Positions 18,095 through 27,591 of a DNA stretch of 64,000 bases are shown piece by piece. Source of the stretch: an uncultured Aquimarina sp. GTDB lineage: Bacteria > Bacteroidota > Bacteroidia > Flavobacteriales > Flavobacteriaceae. Positions within the stretch are counted from its first letter, which is position 1; each line of letters starts with the position of its first letter. The position numbers and the translations under genes were made by a program. Location of the stretch: positions 1 to 64,000 of the forward strand of contig CANMDH010000008.1 of assembly GCA_947496555.1 (NCBI GenBank). The letters run 5' to 3'. A model generated the notes under the pieces. The model was not told where the DNA came from. It ran no database searches and saw only the letters and a list, made by a program, of their open reading frames with translations.

Positions 18095-20200
18095 CTAATA
18101 TTTCACAATCTCAAACTCACTTCTTCTGTTTGTTTGATGTTCTTCTTCTGTACATACTTTATCATCACAATTAATAAGTGGTTGAGATTCACCAAACCCA
18201 ATAAACTGCATCCTGCGAGCATTTACATAACCTACAAGAGCTAAATAATTACGTGTAGACTCTGCTCTTCTTTCAGATAATACCTGGTTATAGGAATCGG
18301 TACCTCTACTATCGGTGTGTGAGCTTATTTTTATGTAGACGCTTTTATACTTTTCTAGCTTTAAAGCTAGCTTATCGAGTACTTTTTTAGAATCTGACCT
18401 AATATTCCATTTATCATAATCAAAATAAATGGGTGGCATTTCAAAATAAAGCTTTCCTTCTTTTTCTATAACCGGCGGGCCATCCTTGTCGGTAAGAAGA
18501 GTTTCTCTAAGCCTTTCTTTTGTGATCTCCTCTTCTGTTTTTTTATGTGTTTCTGTATGGATATTAGTAACATTTACTTCGTTGGTTACATTATTGCTTT
18601 CAGAAACTTTATTTGTGCTTTTATCATCGGAAGTATCTGTTGAAACAATAACTTCTTTTTTCTTTTTCTCCCGATCCAAATAAATAACGTAAACCGCCTC
18701 ATCTTTTTCTTTTACAACAAACGGTTTAGTTTTGATTTTATAACCTTCTGCGGCGGCTTTAAAATTGTATTTACCGGGAAATATTTTAATATCAAACCCT
18801 GCTACAGAATCTAATTGACTTTCATACACTATCTGGTTATCATTATCGTATAAAACAACATCTGAATTGGCAATATAATTATCGCTAGCAAAGTCTCTCA
18901 CCTCAAATCTAGTAATGTATTCCCGTGGAAAAATATCTCCTATTTGGGAAAACGAATACATATCATCTCCTACATTTTTACGATTCGAAGCAAAGAAGCC
19001 GTCCGTTTCATTGTAATACGAAAATGAAAAATCATCAAAGCTCGAATTAATTGGTGCCCCTAGATTAATTGGCCTTGTAAATTCCTCTCTTCTCAGTTCG
19101 GATACAAAAACATCTAACATACCTAGCCCCAAGTGACCGTTGGAAGAGAAAAACAGGTGTCCATCTTTTGAAATATACGGGAATTGCTCTCTGTTTTTTG
19201 TATTTATTGTTGGCCCAAGATTAACAGGTTTTCCAAAAGTACCATCCAGATTTACTACTACATAATAAATATCAAAATCTCCATATCCACCAGGCATGTT
19301 TGAAGCAAAATAAAGTTTGCCGCCATCTTGTGATAATGATGGATGTTCTATTGAATAATTTATATCATTAAAATCCAACTTTTCAGGGGTCGCCCATACT
19401 CCATTCACTTTGTTCGCTTTATACAGGTGAATAGCGTTATTCTTAATACTGTCAAATTTCTTTTTTCCTTTTTCAGAATTACTTTTTGAAAGATACATCG
19501 TGTTTCCATCCTGGGTAAAACAGAAGTTCCCCTCATGAAGTTTAGAATTTATTTCTTTGGAAATAGTTTCTATATCTGAAACCGGGTTATTGTTTTTATC
19601 AACCGTTACTTTGTAAATATCCAAGAATGGACGATGCGTCCATTTATAATCCTTATCCAACGCACTATACGGATTTCTATCGGTAATAAAATAAATTATA
19701 CTATCCTTTTTCACCGCTCCAAATTCTGAAGCATCCGAGTTAAATTCTACTTTAGAAATTGTATAATCATCATCTTTCAGCTTAAAGTCTTCGATAGTAG
19801 TAATTGCATCAGACTTATTTAAATCTTCCCCAGAACCATTAGATTGGTATAACGCCAAAAACTCTATTGCTTTTTCATACTCTCCCAAAGCAGAAAGCAC
19901 CTGATACATCATAAAGTTATAATTGTTATCATACGATTTATCACGGTCATAGAATTTACCCGAAGTTAGGTATTTAAGATATCTATATGCTTTCCTAAAT
20001 TGAAATGTGTTATAATATGAAGTGGTAATGTTTTCTAGGATATTTTTTGAATATCCTTCTCGATTTAACTCCTCTTCATACTGTAACGCCGCATTAATAT
20101 AGTCTCCTTGTTCAAAAAAACGATCGGCTCTGCTCTTTTGTTGTGAAAAAGCAACCTGAACAATTAACAGTAGTACCAGTAATATTTTAGTTTTTGCCAT
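18095..20200 (-). CDS. OmpA-family protein with PD40 repeats, type IX secretion associated
   Basis: This 701-residue protein has a signal peptide (1-19, ending AFSQ), a short TPR-like region, WD40-like PD40 beta-propeller blades (for example HPSLSQDGGKLYFASNMPGGYG and QFPYISKDGHLFFSSNGHLG regions), a carboxypeptidase-like beta domain, and a C-terminal OmpA peptidoglycan-binding domain (IYFDYDKWNI, ISSHTDSRG, NRRSEFEI). The layout matches PorE-like/OmpA proteins that accompany PorP/SprF genes. It directly abuts the PorP/SprF gene (no gap) and ends the three-gene cassette. It is expected to tie an outer-membrane T9SS partner to peptidoglycan. Confidence 0.85.
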   Translation of the reverse strand: MAKTKILLVLLLIVQVAFSQQKSRADRFFEQGDYINAALQYEEELNREGYSKNILENITTSYYNTFQFRKAYRYLKYLTSGKFYDRDKSYDNNYNFMMYQVLSALGEYEKAIEFLALYQSNGSGEDLNKSDAITTIEDFKLKDDDYTISKVEFNSDASEFGAVKKDSIIYFITDRNPYSALDKDYKWTHRPFLDIYKVTVDKNNNPVSDIETISKEINSKLHEGNFCFTQDGNTMYLSKSNSEKGKKKFDSIKNNAIHLYKANKVNGVWATPEKLDFNDINYSIEHPSLSQDGGKLYFASNMPGGYGDFDIYYVVVNLDGTFGKPVNLGPTINTKNREQFPYISKDGHLFFSSNGHLGLGMLDVFVSELRREEFTRPINLGAPINSSFDDFSFSYYNETDGFFASNRKNVGDDMYSFSQIGDIFPREYITRFEVRDFASDNYIANSDVVLYDNDNQIVYESQLDSVAGFDIKIFPGKYNFKAAAEGYKIKTKPFVVKEKDEAVYVIYLDREKKKKEVIVSTDTSDDKSTNKVSESNNVTNEVNVTNIHTETHKKTEEEITKERLRETLLTDKDGPPVIEKEGKLYFEMPPIYFDYDKWNIRSDSKKVLDKLALKLEKYKSVYIKISSHTDSRGTDSYNQVLSERRAESTRNYLALVGYVNARRMQFIGFGESQPLINCDDKVCTEEEHQTNRRSEFEIVKY

Positions 20201-21118
20201 TTAGAAAAATCTTGGAGAAGTATGTTTGTTACCAAATTTCAGGAGGTCAAAATTATATAGCAATACAATTTCATGGCTTCCATCATTATATTCACTTAGG
20301 TCACTTACACTAAAGTCATAAGAGTACCCTATTTTAAGGCTTTGGGTAATATTAAATCCAGCCAACGCAATAAAAGAATCGGTATATCGATATGACACTC
20401 CCAATTCGAATTTATCATAAATCAATGAGTTCAAAGAAACATCAAAAGTTAGTGGAGAATCAATCACTTGTTTAAGCACTACTGACGGCTTTAAACGAAC
20501 CTCATCTATAAAATCAAAAACATATCCGGCCACTCCGTATAAATGCGTTTTGGTCTCTGACACTCCAATACCGTTAATATCAATGTCACTTGGTAATAGA
20601 TTGGGAGAAGAAACTCCTGCGTAAAAATTACTTGTAAACAAATATAATCCAGCTCCAATGTTCAGTTGAGTTGTTGATGTATTATCTGAAAATGCAGGAT
20701 CATTAGCCACATCAGATCCAGAAGGATCAATTTTGAAGCTATTAATACCTGCTTTTAATCCGTAAGATAATCTGGCGCGATCCGAAATTCTGGTTACATA
20801 TGCAAAATCGATATTAACATAATCGTTGTTTACAGGGATTGCATCTCCTATTCTATCGTTTACATAATTAATGCTAAGTTCTATTTTTTCGCTCATGGGG
20901 ATATTACCAAAAACATTGGCTGTTCTGGGTCCTCCTTCGATACCTGTCCACTGTTGTCTATATAATAATCCTGTTGAGATCAATCCACTTTGACCGGTTG
21001 CATATGCCGGATTAACAGTACTCATATTATACATATATTGTGAGTATTGTGGTTGCTGCTGTGCAAATGTTACCGAGCAGAAAACTATAGTAATTATAAA
21101 AGCTATTCTTATGTTCAT
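20201..21118 (-). CDS. PorP/SprF family type IX secretion membrane protein
   Basis: The 305-residue protein begins with a signal peptide ending TFAQQ and the family hallmark QYSQYMYNMSTVNPAYAG-like segment (here NPAYATGQSGL), followed by LLYRQQWTGIEGGP. The rest is an outer-membrane beta-barrel pattern. In Flavobacterium johnsoniae SprF is needed for secretion of SprB, a type B CTD protein. The gene sits 3 bp after a type B CTD protein gene, which is exactly the cargo it would be expected to serve. Confidence 0.93.
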   Translation of the reverse strand: MNIRIAFIITIVFCSVTFAQQQPQYSQYMYNMSTVNPAYATGQSGLISTGLLYRQQWTGIEGGPRTANVFGNIPMSEKIELSINYVNDRIGDAIPVNNDYVNIDFAYVTRISDRARLSYGLKAGINSFKIDPSGSDVANDPAFSDNTSTTQLNIGAGLYLFTSNFYAGVSSPNLLPSDIDINGIGVSETKTHLYGVAGYVFDFIDEVRLKPSVVLKQVIDSPLTFDVSLNSLIYDKFELGVSYRYTDSFIALAGFNITQSLKIGYSYDFSVSDLSEYNDGSHEIVLLYNFDLLKFGNKHTSPRFF

Positions 21119-21121
21119 GGT

Positions 21122-23917
21122 TTATCTGCTTAGGTAAAAACTGCCTTGTATTGGTAAATTATTTTCGAAATTGGGCGTAAAGATGTAGATATAAGTTCCA
21201 GATGGAAGGTCATTGCCTAATCTTACTGAGGTATTGCTTTCTCCTCTAAATTCTTCGGTGTTTATGTTTCCTTTATAAACCAGACTACCGTATCGATTAA
21301 ATATCTGCAATTCGAAATCTGGAAAAGCATCCGGGATATTATATACATCTTCGATAAGGAGATCAAAGGTATCATTTTGAGTATCTCCGTTTGGTGATAC
21401 ACCGTCTTGAAAATCCAGCGTACAAAGCTCTCCTGTAGCAGATCTTTCTCCGGTATTTAAAATATTAATCGAAACCTGAAGCCGTTCTGATTCACAATTA
21501 TCTACATCAACACTAGCGATATAGTATATCTGATTGTCTACTAGTAATGGATTGTCAACCACGGGAGTTTCACTCTCTAACGTATCATACCAATTATAAT
21601 TTAATACATCTACTTCTATCGCATCCAAACGTACTGCATCCAGAATACAAAATTCCTGATCAGGAACATTTGGAATTGGCAAATCAACAATTTGAATATT
21701 GACATCTAGAGATGAAATATCACACGGTTGATTATTATCAATTATGTACTGAAATGTATAGATACCATTAGTTAATGTTTCAAAACTGACAACTCCTTCC
21801 TGATCCAGAACTTCTAAACCAAGGGGATCTACAAATCTTCCTGTTCGTGCTGTATTTCGGTCTAATAACTGAAACAAATTTATCCCTCCATCTTGTTTAC
21901 AAAATGTCGCGTTAATATCGTTTCCTACCGCTATGGGGTCCACAAATCGAATAGTTAATGTAGCTTGATCTGCCATTGCGCAGCCATCGTTACCTGGAAC
22001 AGAATAAACATATTCGCCGGGGCCTAAAATAGGAAGCGTATCATCACTAGGATCGAATCTTCCTACATTATCTGTAGAAACATAACCAAAAGGACCAAAC
22101 CAACTTCCGGAATCATCTGGGTTTCCTTCTAATTGATCAAACAAATTAATTGTCAAATCATTAGTACATACCTGCATAATAGCATCTTCACCTGCGTTGG
22201 GTAGGTTAAAGATAGTAACTTCTAGACGCGCAGTATCTTCACATAATAATGGATCACCAGTTCGATGGGTAAATGAAAAACTAATAGGATCTGTAATGGT
22301 ATCTGGGAATAGAAATTGATCATCAGCCTCAAGCCCGGTATCTTCATTAATCCATATCCCTTCTTTAATAACCGAACCGTTATCCTGTAATAGGCTTCTT
22401 AAGCTTACAGCATCTGTAACATCGGTAGTACAAAGATTAATATTGGTATTTTCTCCTGCGTAATCAAAATCAACAATTTCGATTACAACAGGGGCAGAAA
22501 TACTTCCACACGGATTAAAACTTCGTATATCAGGAGCACAAAAGTTACCCTCATATAAGACCTGTGGCCTAAAAGCAGTACACGTTGTATCCGTTGTAAC
22601 CGTATATCTAAATTCGTATCTTCCGGGTGAAGCTCCTGCAATGGAAATAGGTCCTCTATGGCTTTCAACTAATTCCAATTCATTTAAATTTTCAAATAAA
22701 TCCAAATCACTTGGTCCACTTTCAAAGGTCCATCGCACTAATTCTGTATCACTGGTGCCATTTTGATATTCAAAACCAGGTGAAAACGTTAACAGGTCGT
22801 ACAAGTCAAGTTCGGTTCCAGGATATGTTGCCGGGCATATTTCTTCAGGACCATCTACTTGCTCAAACTCTTTTAACTCCTCAAAAACTCTAAAAACAAC
22901 AGATGCTCTGGAATCTTCGCAAACCGGTGCCCTGCTTCTAACAGTGTGATTAAAAACAAAATCTTTACAACCAAATCCGGGTACATATTCTGGAGAACTT
23001 AAATAGGCGTCAATATAATCCTTCAGATTTATTTGATTCGTTATAGGAATTTCAATTTCATCACTTTCCATAAAAGACCAAGTACCGTCTTCATCTTCCT
23101 GCTCTAAGTACCTATCATCATTCAAGTTTATAATTTGATCCCAATCATTTACATCGGTGATGCAAATATTACGTTCTGAAGCGTATCCGGCGAATGCTCT
23201 TCTAATTAAAGTTATCTGAATGTTAGTTAATTTTGTAGCACAACTACCTTGCCCTCCTATCGTATAAGTAAAAGTAAAATCTTGGCTATCCACAGGAGAT
23301 CCATCTCCCGGAGTATATGGTATAGTTGCACCAAATTTTGAATTTTCTAATACATATTGTGAAGAAGGAAGAGCACCTGTGTATCTCCAGGTTCCATTGA
23401 GATGGGGGGGTGCGTCCTCTTCTTTGGTTTCCAAAGTTTCAAAAAGATCTAAGTCTATTTCTATTTCAATATCGCACTCAAAATTTATATCACATACTGC
23501 ATAGAAACCTGTAGTTACAGGTTTTCCTGCATAGGGACCCAGAATAAATTGCACAGTTGCTCTAACCGATGGAGAACAACTTGAATTACGCAAGGTAAAT
23601 TCATAATCATCAGAGGCATTTATCAGTTTCCACACACGTAAAATACCCGTAGAAGCTTCTAAAGCCACTTCTGCGGATTCGTCTCCAGTAGATTCCCATA
23701 CATCACCTGGCTGCGGTGTTATGCCGGTTTCTACAAAAAGATCTATAATACCATCAGGAACTCCATCTGTATTGAAATCTATAGATTCCATATTACAGAC
23801 AGTTACGATACTTGTTAAATCACATTGCGCATAACTATGGGAAATAGGAAAGATTACAAGAATTATAATCACCAGCTTTCTCCCAAAAAAAACTAGCTGA
23901 TCTTTTTTTGTTTTCAA
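21122..23917 (-). CDS. Type IX secreted protein with type B sorting domain
   Basis: The 931-residue protein has a long basic N-terminus and signal peptide (to about residue 31, SHSYAQ), then several Cys-containing Ig/SprB-like repeat modules with recurring phrases such as LCTTDVTDAVSLRSLL, VCTNDLTINLFDQL and FCKQDGGINLFQLL. The C-terminal ~90 residues form a gliding-motility-associated type B sorting domain (DGVSPNGDTQNDTFDL, LQIFNRYGSLVYKG, LPSGTYIYIF). It is predicted to be exported by T9SS to the cell surface and probably acts as an adhesin. It is the first gene of a cassette with PorP/SprF and OmpA/PD40 genes. Confidence 0.9.
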   Translation of the reverse strand: MKTKKDQLVFFGRKLVIIILVIFPISHSYAQCDLTSIVTVCNMESIDFNTDGVPDGIIDLFVETGITPQPGDVWESTGDESAEVALEASTGILRVWKLINASDDYEFTLRNSSCSPSVRATVQFILGPYAGKPVTTGFYAVCDINFECDIEIEIDLDLFETLETKEEDAPPHLNGTWRYTGALPSSQYVLENSKFGATIPYTPGDGSPVDSQDFTFTYTIGGQGSCATKLTNIQITLIRRAFAGYASERNICITDVNDWDQIINLNDDRYLEQEDEDGTWSFMESDEIEIPITNQINLKDYIDAYLSSPEYVPGFGCKDFVFNHTVRSRAPVCEDSRASVVFRVFEELKEFEQVDGPEEICPATYPGTELDLYDLLTFSPGFEYQNGTSDTELVRWTFESGPSDLDLFENLNELELVESHRGPISIAGASPGRYEFRYTVTTDTTCTAFRPQVLYEGNFCAPDIRSFNPCGSISAPVVIEIVDFDYAGENTNINLCTTDVTDAVSLRSLLQDNGSVIKEGIWINEDTGLEADDQFLFPDTITDPISFSFTHRTGDPLLCEDTARLEVTIFNLPNAGEDAIMQVCTNDLTINLFDQLEGNPDDSGSWFGPFGYVSTDNVGRFDPSDDTLPILGPGEYVYSVPGNDGCAMADQATLTIRFVDPIAVGNDINATFCKQDGGINLFQLLDRNTARTGRFVDPLGLEVLDQEGVVSFETLTNGIYTFQYIIDNNQPCDISSLDVNIQIVDLPIPNVPDQEFCILDAVRLDAIEVDVLNYNWYDTLESETPVVDNPLLVDNQIYYIASVDVDNCESERLQVSINILNTGERSATGELCTLDFQDGVSPNGDTQNDTFDLLIEDVYNIPDAFPDFELQIFNRYGSLVYKGNINTEEFRGESNTSVRLGNDLPSGTYIYIFTPNFENNLPIQGSFYLSR

Positions 23918-23946
23918 AGTTTATTGGTTTAAGGTTGCGCAATATT

Positions 23947-23981
23947 AAAAAAAATATCTATTCCCCGTAAAATTTTAACGG
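23947..23981 (-). terminator. Possible terminator after the his operon
   Basis: CCGT and ACGG bracket AAAATTTTA (23965-23981), and on the minus strand a run of eight T follows about 10 bases later (23954-23947). It lies after the hisIE stop, where a terminator would be expected, but the stem is weak. Confidence 0.35.
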
Positions 23982-24012
23982 TTTAGAAGCCTAAGTTACT
24001 TTCAACAATTAT

Positions 24013-24609
24013 TTAATGCCTTGATTTTAAAACCTCTACAATATTATTCAAAGTATACCCTTTTGCTTGTAATAATATTAAATAATGAAACAATAGATCT
24101 GCGCTTTCATCTAAAAATAGTTTTTCATTGTCATCCTTTGCTTCTATGACCACTTCTACCGCTTCTTCTCCTACTTTTTGGGCTACTTTATTAATTCCTT
24201 TTTTGAACAGAGAAGCCACATATGAGGTTGAATTATCTTGATTTTCTTTTCTATCCCTAATTACTTCTTCCAATTCAGACAAAAAGCCAAAAGATGGTTT
24301 GTTCTCTTCATTCCAGCAAGTATCAGAACCTGTATGACAAGTAGGACCTACTGGGTTTACAGAAATCAGTAATGTATCTTGATCACAGTCATTCTTAATG
24401 TCAACAAGTTTCAAAATGTTACCACTCTCCTCTCCTTTTGTCCACAATCTTTGTTTTGAACGGCTATAAAAAGTTACTTTTTTGGTTGCAAGTGTTTTTT
24501 CATAAGCCTCTTTATTCATATAGCCAAGCATTAGCACATTTTTTGTAGAAGTGTCCTGAATAATGGCAGGAACAAGGCCGTCATTATTTTTATTGAAGTT
24601 TATTTTCAT
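24013..24609 (-). CDS. hisIE: Bifunctional phosphoribosyl-AMP cyclohydrolase / phosphoribosyl-ATP pyrophosphatase
   Basis: The ATG at 24609 (MKINFNKNN) fits family N-termini better than an in-frame one at 24621. The N-terminal cyclohydrolase half carries GYMNKEAYEKTL, WTKGEESGN, DCDQDTLLI and GPTCHTGSDTCW (zinc/magnesium ligands); the C-terminal pyrophosphatase half carries KVGEEAVEVVIEAKDD and ESADLLFHYLILL. It performs steps 2 and 3 of histidine synthesis. It is the last his gene; its start is separated from hisF by two palindromic repeats. Confidence 0.97.
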   Translation of the reverse strand: MKINFNKNNDGLVPAIIQDTSTKNVLMLGYMNKEAYEKTLATKKVTFYSRSKQRLWTKGEESGNILKLVDIKNDCDQDTLLISVNPVGPTCHTGSDTCWNEENKPSFGFLSELEEVIRDRKENQDNSTSYVASLFKKGINKVAQKVGEEAVEVVIEAKDDNEKLFLDESADLLFHYLILLQAKGYTLNNIVEVLKSRH

Positions 24610-24619
24610 CGAATTTATC

Positions 24620-24640
24620 ATCCTGAACTTTATTCAGGTT
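24620..24640. repeat. Small palindromic repeat a (hisF-hisIE gap)
   Basis: CCTGAA-CTTTA-TTCAGG (24622-24638) is followed by a T-run on the plus strand, but genes here run on the minus strand, so it is not an operon terminator. It belongs to the family of small palindromes seen repeatedly in this operon. Confidence 0.7.
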
Positions 24641-24671
24641 TTTTTTAATTAAACCTTTTAGTTTCTACTTT

Positions 24672-24697
24672 GGATTCCAGCCTACGCTGGAATGACA
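24672..24697. repeat. Small palindromic repeat b (hisF-hisIE gap)
   Basis: ATTCCAGC-CTAC-GCTGGAAT (24674-24693), followed by GAC so that one edge reads ATGAC. The same edge recurs in repeats d, e and f. Confidence 0.75.
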
Positions 24698-24703
24698 AGT
24701 AAC

Positions 24704-25459
24704 CTATAATCTTACCGGAATATTATTACTCTGCAATTCCTCTTTTAAATCTTTAATTTCTATTTCTTTAAAGTGAAAAACGCTGGCTGCTAATGCGGCA
24801 TCAGCTTTTCCTTCCTTAAATGTGTCTACAAAATGTTGCATATTTCCTGCGCCTCCAGAAGCAATTATTGGGATATTAAGCTCTTCAGATAATCTGGCCA
24901 ATGCTTTATTAGCAAAACCATCTTTAGTCCCGTCGTGATCCATAGATGTAAAAAGAATCTCGCCCGCCCCACGTTCTTCTACCTCTTTTGCCCATTCAAA
25001 CAAGTTAAGTTCAGTGGGGACTTTTCCTCCGACCAAATGTACTTTCCATTCACCATTTATTTGTTTGGCATCAATGGCAACGGTAATACATTGACTCCCA
25101 AATTTTGCGGCCAAATCATTTATCAATTGCGGATTTTTAACAGCTGAAGAATTTACTGAGACTTTATCTGCACCATTTTGCAAAAGAATATCAACATCTT
25201 CTACAGAAGAAATACCACCGCCTACTGTAAACGGGATATTAACTTTTTCAGCGACTCGTAATACAAGATTTGCCAATGTTTTTCGTCTTTCTTCGGTTGC
25301 TGAGATATCGAGAAAAACCAATTCGTCTGCTCCAGCTTTTGAATAGGCATCGGCGAGCTCTACTGGATCACCGGCATCTCTTAAATCAACAAAGTTTACT
25401 CCTTTTACCGTTCGGCCGTTCTTGATATCCAAACACGGTACTATTCTTTTTGTTAACAT
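24704..25459 (-). CDS. hisF: Imidazole glycerol phosphate synthase cyclase subunit
   Basis: The 251-residue TIM barrel begins [15 protein letters not shown] with catalytic Asp11, and has the second catalytic Asp in VAIDAKQ. The phosphate-binding motifs [12 protein letters not shown] and [12 protein letters not shown] are present. It uses ammonia delivered by HisH to make IGP and AICAR. The start is unambiguous. It follows an inserted DinB gene after about 120 bp. Confidence 0.98.
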   Translation of the reverse strand: MLTKRIVPCLDIKNGRTVKGVNFVDLRDAGDPVELADAYSKAGADELVFLDISATEERRKTLANLVLRVAEKVNIPFTVGGGISSVEDVDILLQNGADKVSVNSSAVKNPQLINDLAAKFGSQCITVAIDAKQINGEWKVHLVGGKVPTELNLFEWAKEVEERGAGEILFTSMDHDGTKDGFANKALARLSEELNIPIIASGGAGNMQHFVDTFKEGKADAALAASVFHFKEIEIKDLKEELQSNNIPVRL

Positions 25460-25581
25460 TATTTTGTTCTAAGCATTTAGTATTAAGTACAAAGTATTAA
25501 GCTTTCAACCTGTACTTCTTACCATTTTTTATCGTTCACTATTAATTACTAATATCAGTATTTCACTACTTACTAAATATC

Positions 25582-26094
25582 TTATTCATTTTTTACATTT
25601 AAATCGATTCCGTCATAGAACCCTAAACTTTTTTTATCTTTTAGTTGTTTTGTCCAAAATGCAATTTGCCCAGTATGATACGAATAATGCTCAGTAACAT
25701 GAATTGCTATTCCTATACCGGACATATTAAACCCCTGTACTTCACGTTTACGAAGTAATTCTGAAACAGATACTTTTTTAATACTATCTTTTGCTTTTGT
25801 TACCGTATCCTTTAGCTTGTTCAAAAGTTCTGATTTTCTTAACCCTTCTTTTGCAGAAAATTCTTCATCGCGTTTTCTTTTATCTTCAGTTCCTCCTAAA
25901 GAAGAAATGGCATACTGCGTTATGTTTCCGCAAAGATGAAGAATCAAATTACCTATGCTATTAGAATTTTCATTAGGTTTTTTCCAGATGTCTTCTTCTA
26001 AAAGTTTATCAAAACTTAGCGAAACCATCCTTGTACTTTCATCAAGACGATATATAATTTGTTCTTTGAATTCTTTAGCTATTTCTTCTGTCAT
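25582..26094 (-). CDS. DinB-family protein
   Basis: The 170-residue four-helix bundle protein carries the expected histidine triad: His in ILHLCGNITQY and two in HVTEHYSYHTGQI. DinB/YfiT-like proteins bind a metal and often act as thiol transferases or have unknown roles. It lies between hisA (4 bp upstream) and hisF, and is not part of any known histidine reaction. Its placement suggests a passenger gene or an accessory role; function unknown. Confidence 0.85.
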   Translation of the reverse strand: MTEEIAKEFKEQIIYRLDESTRMVSLSFDKLLEEDIWKKPNENSNSIGNLILHLCGNITQYAISSLGGTEDKRKRDEEFSAKEGLRKSELLNKLKDTVTKAKDSIKKVSVSELLRKREVQGFNMSGIGIAIHVTEHYSYHTGQIAFWTKQLKDKKSLGFYDGIDLNVKNE

Positions 26095-26098
26095 CTCT

Positions 26099-26908
26099 TT
26101 AAGAGGTTTGAAGTATGTATGTTTCTAACTGTTTTAAGCTAATTCGATTTTCATAAATTGCTTTTCCGATAATTGTTCCTTCGCAACCAATTTCTGCTAA
26201 TCTAGGTAATTCATCAAAGGCCGATATTCCTCCTGAAGCAATAAGTTTAATATCCGAACCTTCTGTCTCCCTGAGCGGAGTCGAAGGGTTAGTCTTACTA
26301 GTTCTAGACTCCGCTCGAACTGATATATTTTTATTACTACATTGAGAAATGATTTTTTTATACAAATCAAAGGAAGGGCCTTGCAACATACCATCTTTAC
26401 TAATATCGGTACAAATCACATACGATATGCCTTGTTCTTGATATTTTTGTATAAAAGGAATCAATTCTTCATCGCTTTCCTCTTGCCATCCACTTACTGC
26501 AATCTTTTCATTATTAGCATCTGCCCCTAGAATTATTTTATCAGAACCATATTTGGTGATCCACGAGGCAAAAGTTTCGGGATCTTTAACCGCAATGCTC
26601 CCCCCAGTTATTTGGCTAGCTCCGCTTTCGAATGCGATTCTAAGATCTTCATTGGTTTTTAAACCTCCTCCAAAATCAATCTTTAAACTTGTTTTTGTAG
26701 CAATTTGTTCTAAAACCTTATGATTTACAATATGTTTTGATTTTGCACCATCTAGATCAACCAAATGCAAATGTTGGATTCCATGATCCTCAAACTCTTT
26801 GGCTACTTCTAACGGGTTTTCATTATATATTTTTTTAGTATCATAATCCCCTTTGGAGAGACGTACACATTTTCCGTCTATAATATCTATGGCTGGTATA
26901 ATTCTCAT
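26099..26908 (-). CDS. hisA: Phosphoribosylformimino-AICAR ribotide isomerase with an in-frame palindromic insertion
   Basis: The TIM-barrel isomerase has catalytic Asp8 (PAIDIIDGK), the second Asp in LGADANN (about 130), and phosphate motifs IDFGGGLKT and [10 protein letters not shown]. At 269 residues it is about 25 longer than a typical HisA. The excess is a hydrophilic segment at about residues 193-218 ([20 protein letters not shown]), encoded by a DNA palindrome (26273-26316) of the type found elsewhere in this operon. It falls in the loop before strand 7, on the side away from the active site, so the enzyme is probably still active. It follows hisH by 16 bp. Confidence 0.93.
   Translation of the reverse strand: MRIIPAIDIIDGKCVRLSKGDYDTKKIYNENPLEVAKEFEDHGIQHLHLVDLDGAKSKHIVNHKVLEQIATKTSLKIDFGGGLKTNEDLRIAFESGASQITGGSIAVKDPETFASWITKYGSDKIILGADANNEKIAVSGWQEESDEELIPFIQKYQEQGISYVICTDISKDGMLQGPSFDLYKKIISQCSNKNISVRAESRTSKTNPSTPLRETEGSDIKLIASGGISAFDELPRLAEIGCEGTIIGKAIYENRISLKQLETYILQTS
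26273..26316. repeat. Palindromic element inserted inside hisA
   Basis: GAGCGGAGTC (26273-26282) and GACTCCGCTC (26307-26316) are exact 10-bp inverted arms around a 24-base loop. The whole lies within the hisA reading frame without stop codons and coincides with extra residues absent from normal HisA proteins. Confidence 0.8.
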
Positions 26909-26924
26909 ATTTAGTTAATAGTTG

Positions 26925-27518
26925 TTAGTTAGTAGTTGATAGGTTTAGAAAGTTTTTTAATATTCTTTCTCCTACCATTGAAGATTTCTCTGGATGAAAC
27001 TGAGTACCATAAAAGTTATTCTTGTGTAAAGCCGTACTATACTCTACACCATAGTTTGAAGTTGCAATAGTATCTTCGACCACGGGAGCATAATAACTAT
27101 GAACTAAATAGATATATTCTTTTTCGTTTATATCTGCAAAAAGGGGTGACTCTAGAGATTCTATTTGATTCCATCCTATTTGAGGTACTTTTACACCATG
27201 ATTAAAACGAAGCACATCTACATCAAAAATCCCCAATCCTTTTGTATCTCCTTCTTCTGTATAATTGCACATTAACTGCATACCTAGGCAAATCCCAAGA
27301 ACCGGTTGTCTTAATTTGGGCACCAAAGTATCTAATCCAGATTCCTTCAACTTTTTCATTGCACTACTCGCCTCACCTACCCCAGGAAAAATGACTTTAT
27401 CAGCTTCCATGATTTCTTCTGGATTATTGCTTAAAACAGCCTCGTATCCAAGTCGTTGAATTGCAAATTTTATAGACTGAATATTTCCTGCTCCGTAGTC
27501 TATTATTACTATTTTCAC
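26925..27518 (-). CDS. hisH: Imidazole glycerol phosphate synthase glutaminase subunit
   Basis: The 197-residue class I glutamine amidotransferase has the nucleophile Cys77 in LGICLGMQLM, the oxyanion P-G-V-G motif (FPGVGEASSAM), and the His-Glu pair in QFHPEKSS. It produces ammonia for HisF. It lies 16 bp upstream of hisA on the same strand, consistent with coordinated production, although hisF is separated from it by two genes. Confidence 0.97.
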   Translation of the reverse strand: MKIVIIDYGAGNIQSIKFAIQRLGYEAVLSNNPEEIMEADKVIFPGVGEASSAMKKLKESGLDTLVPKLRQPVLGICLGMQLMCNYTEEGDTKGLGIFDVDVLRFNHGVKVPQIGWNQIESLESPLFADINEKEYIYLVHSYYAPVVEDTIATSNYGVEYSTALHKNNFYGTQFHPEKSSMVGERILKNFLNLSTTN

Positions 27519-27591
27519 TTTGATTTTAGATTTACGATTTCAGATTTACGAAGTAATAATTCGTAATTCGTCATTCTTCATTCATAATTTG

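Noticed and set aside
24622-24645. Hairpin plus T-run that looks like a plus-strand terminator
   Set aside because: No plus-strand gene ends there; all genes nearby run on the minus strand, so it is read as one of the operon's palindromic repeats.
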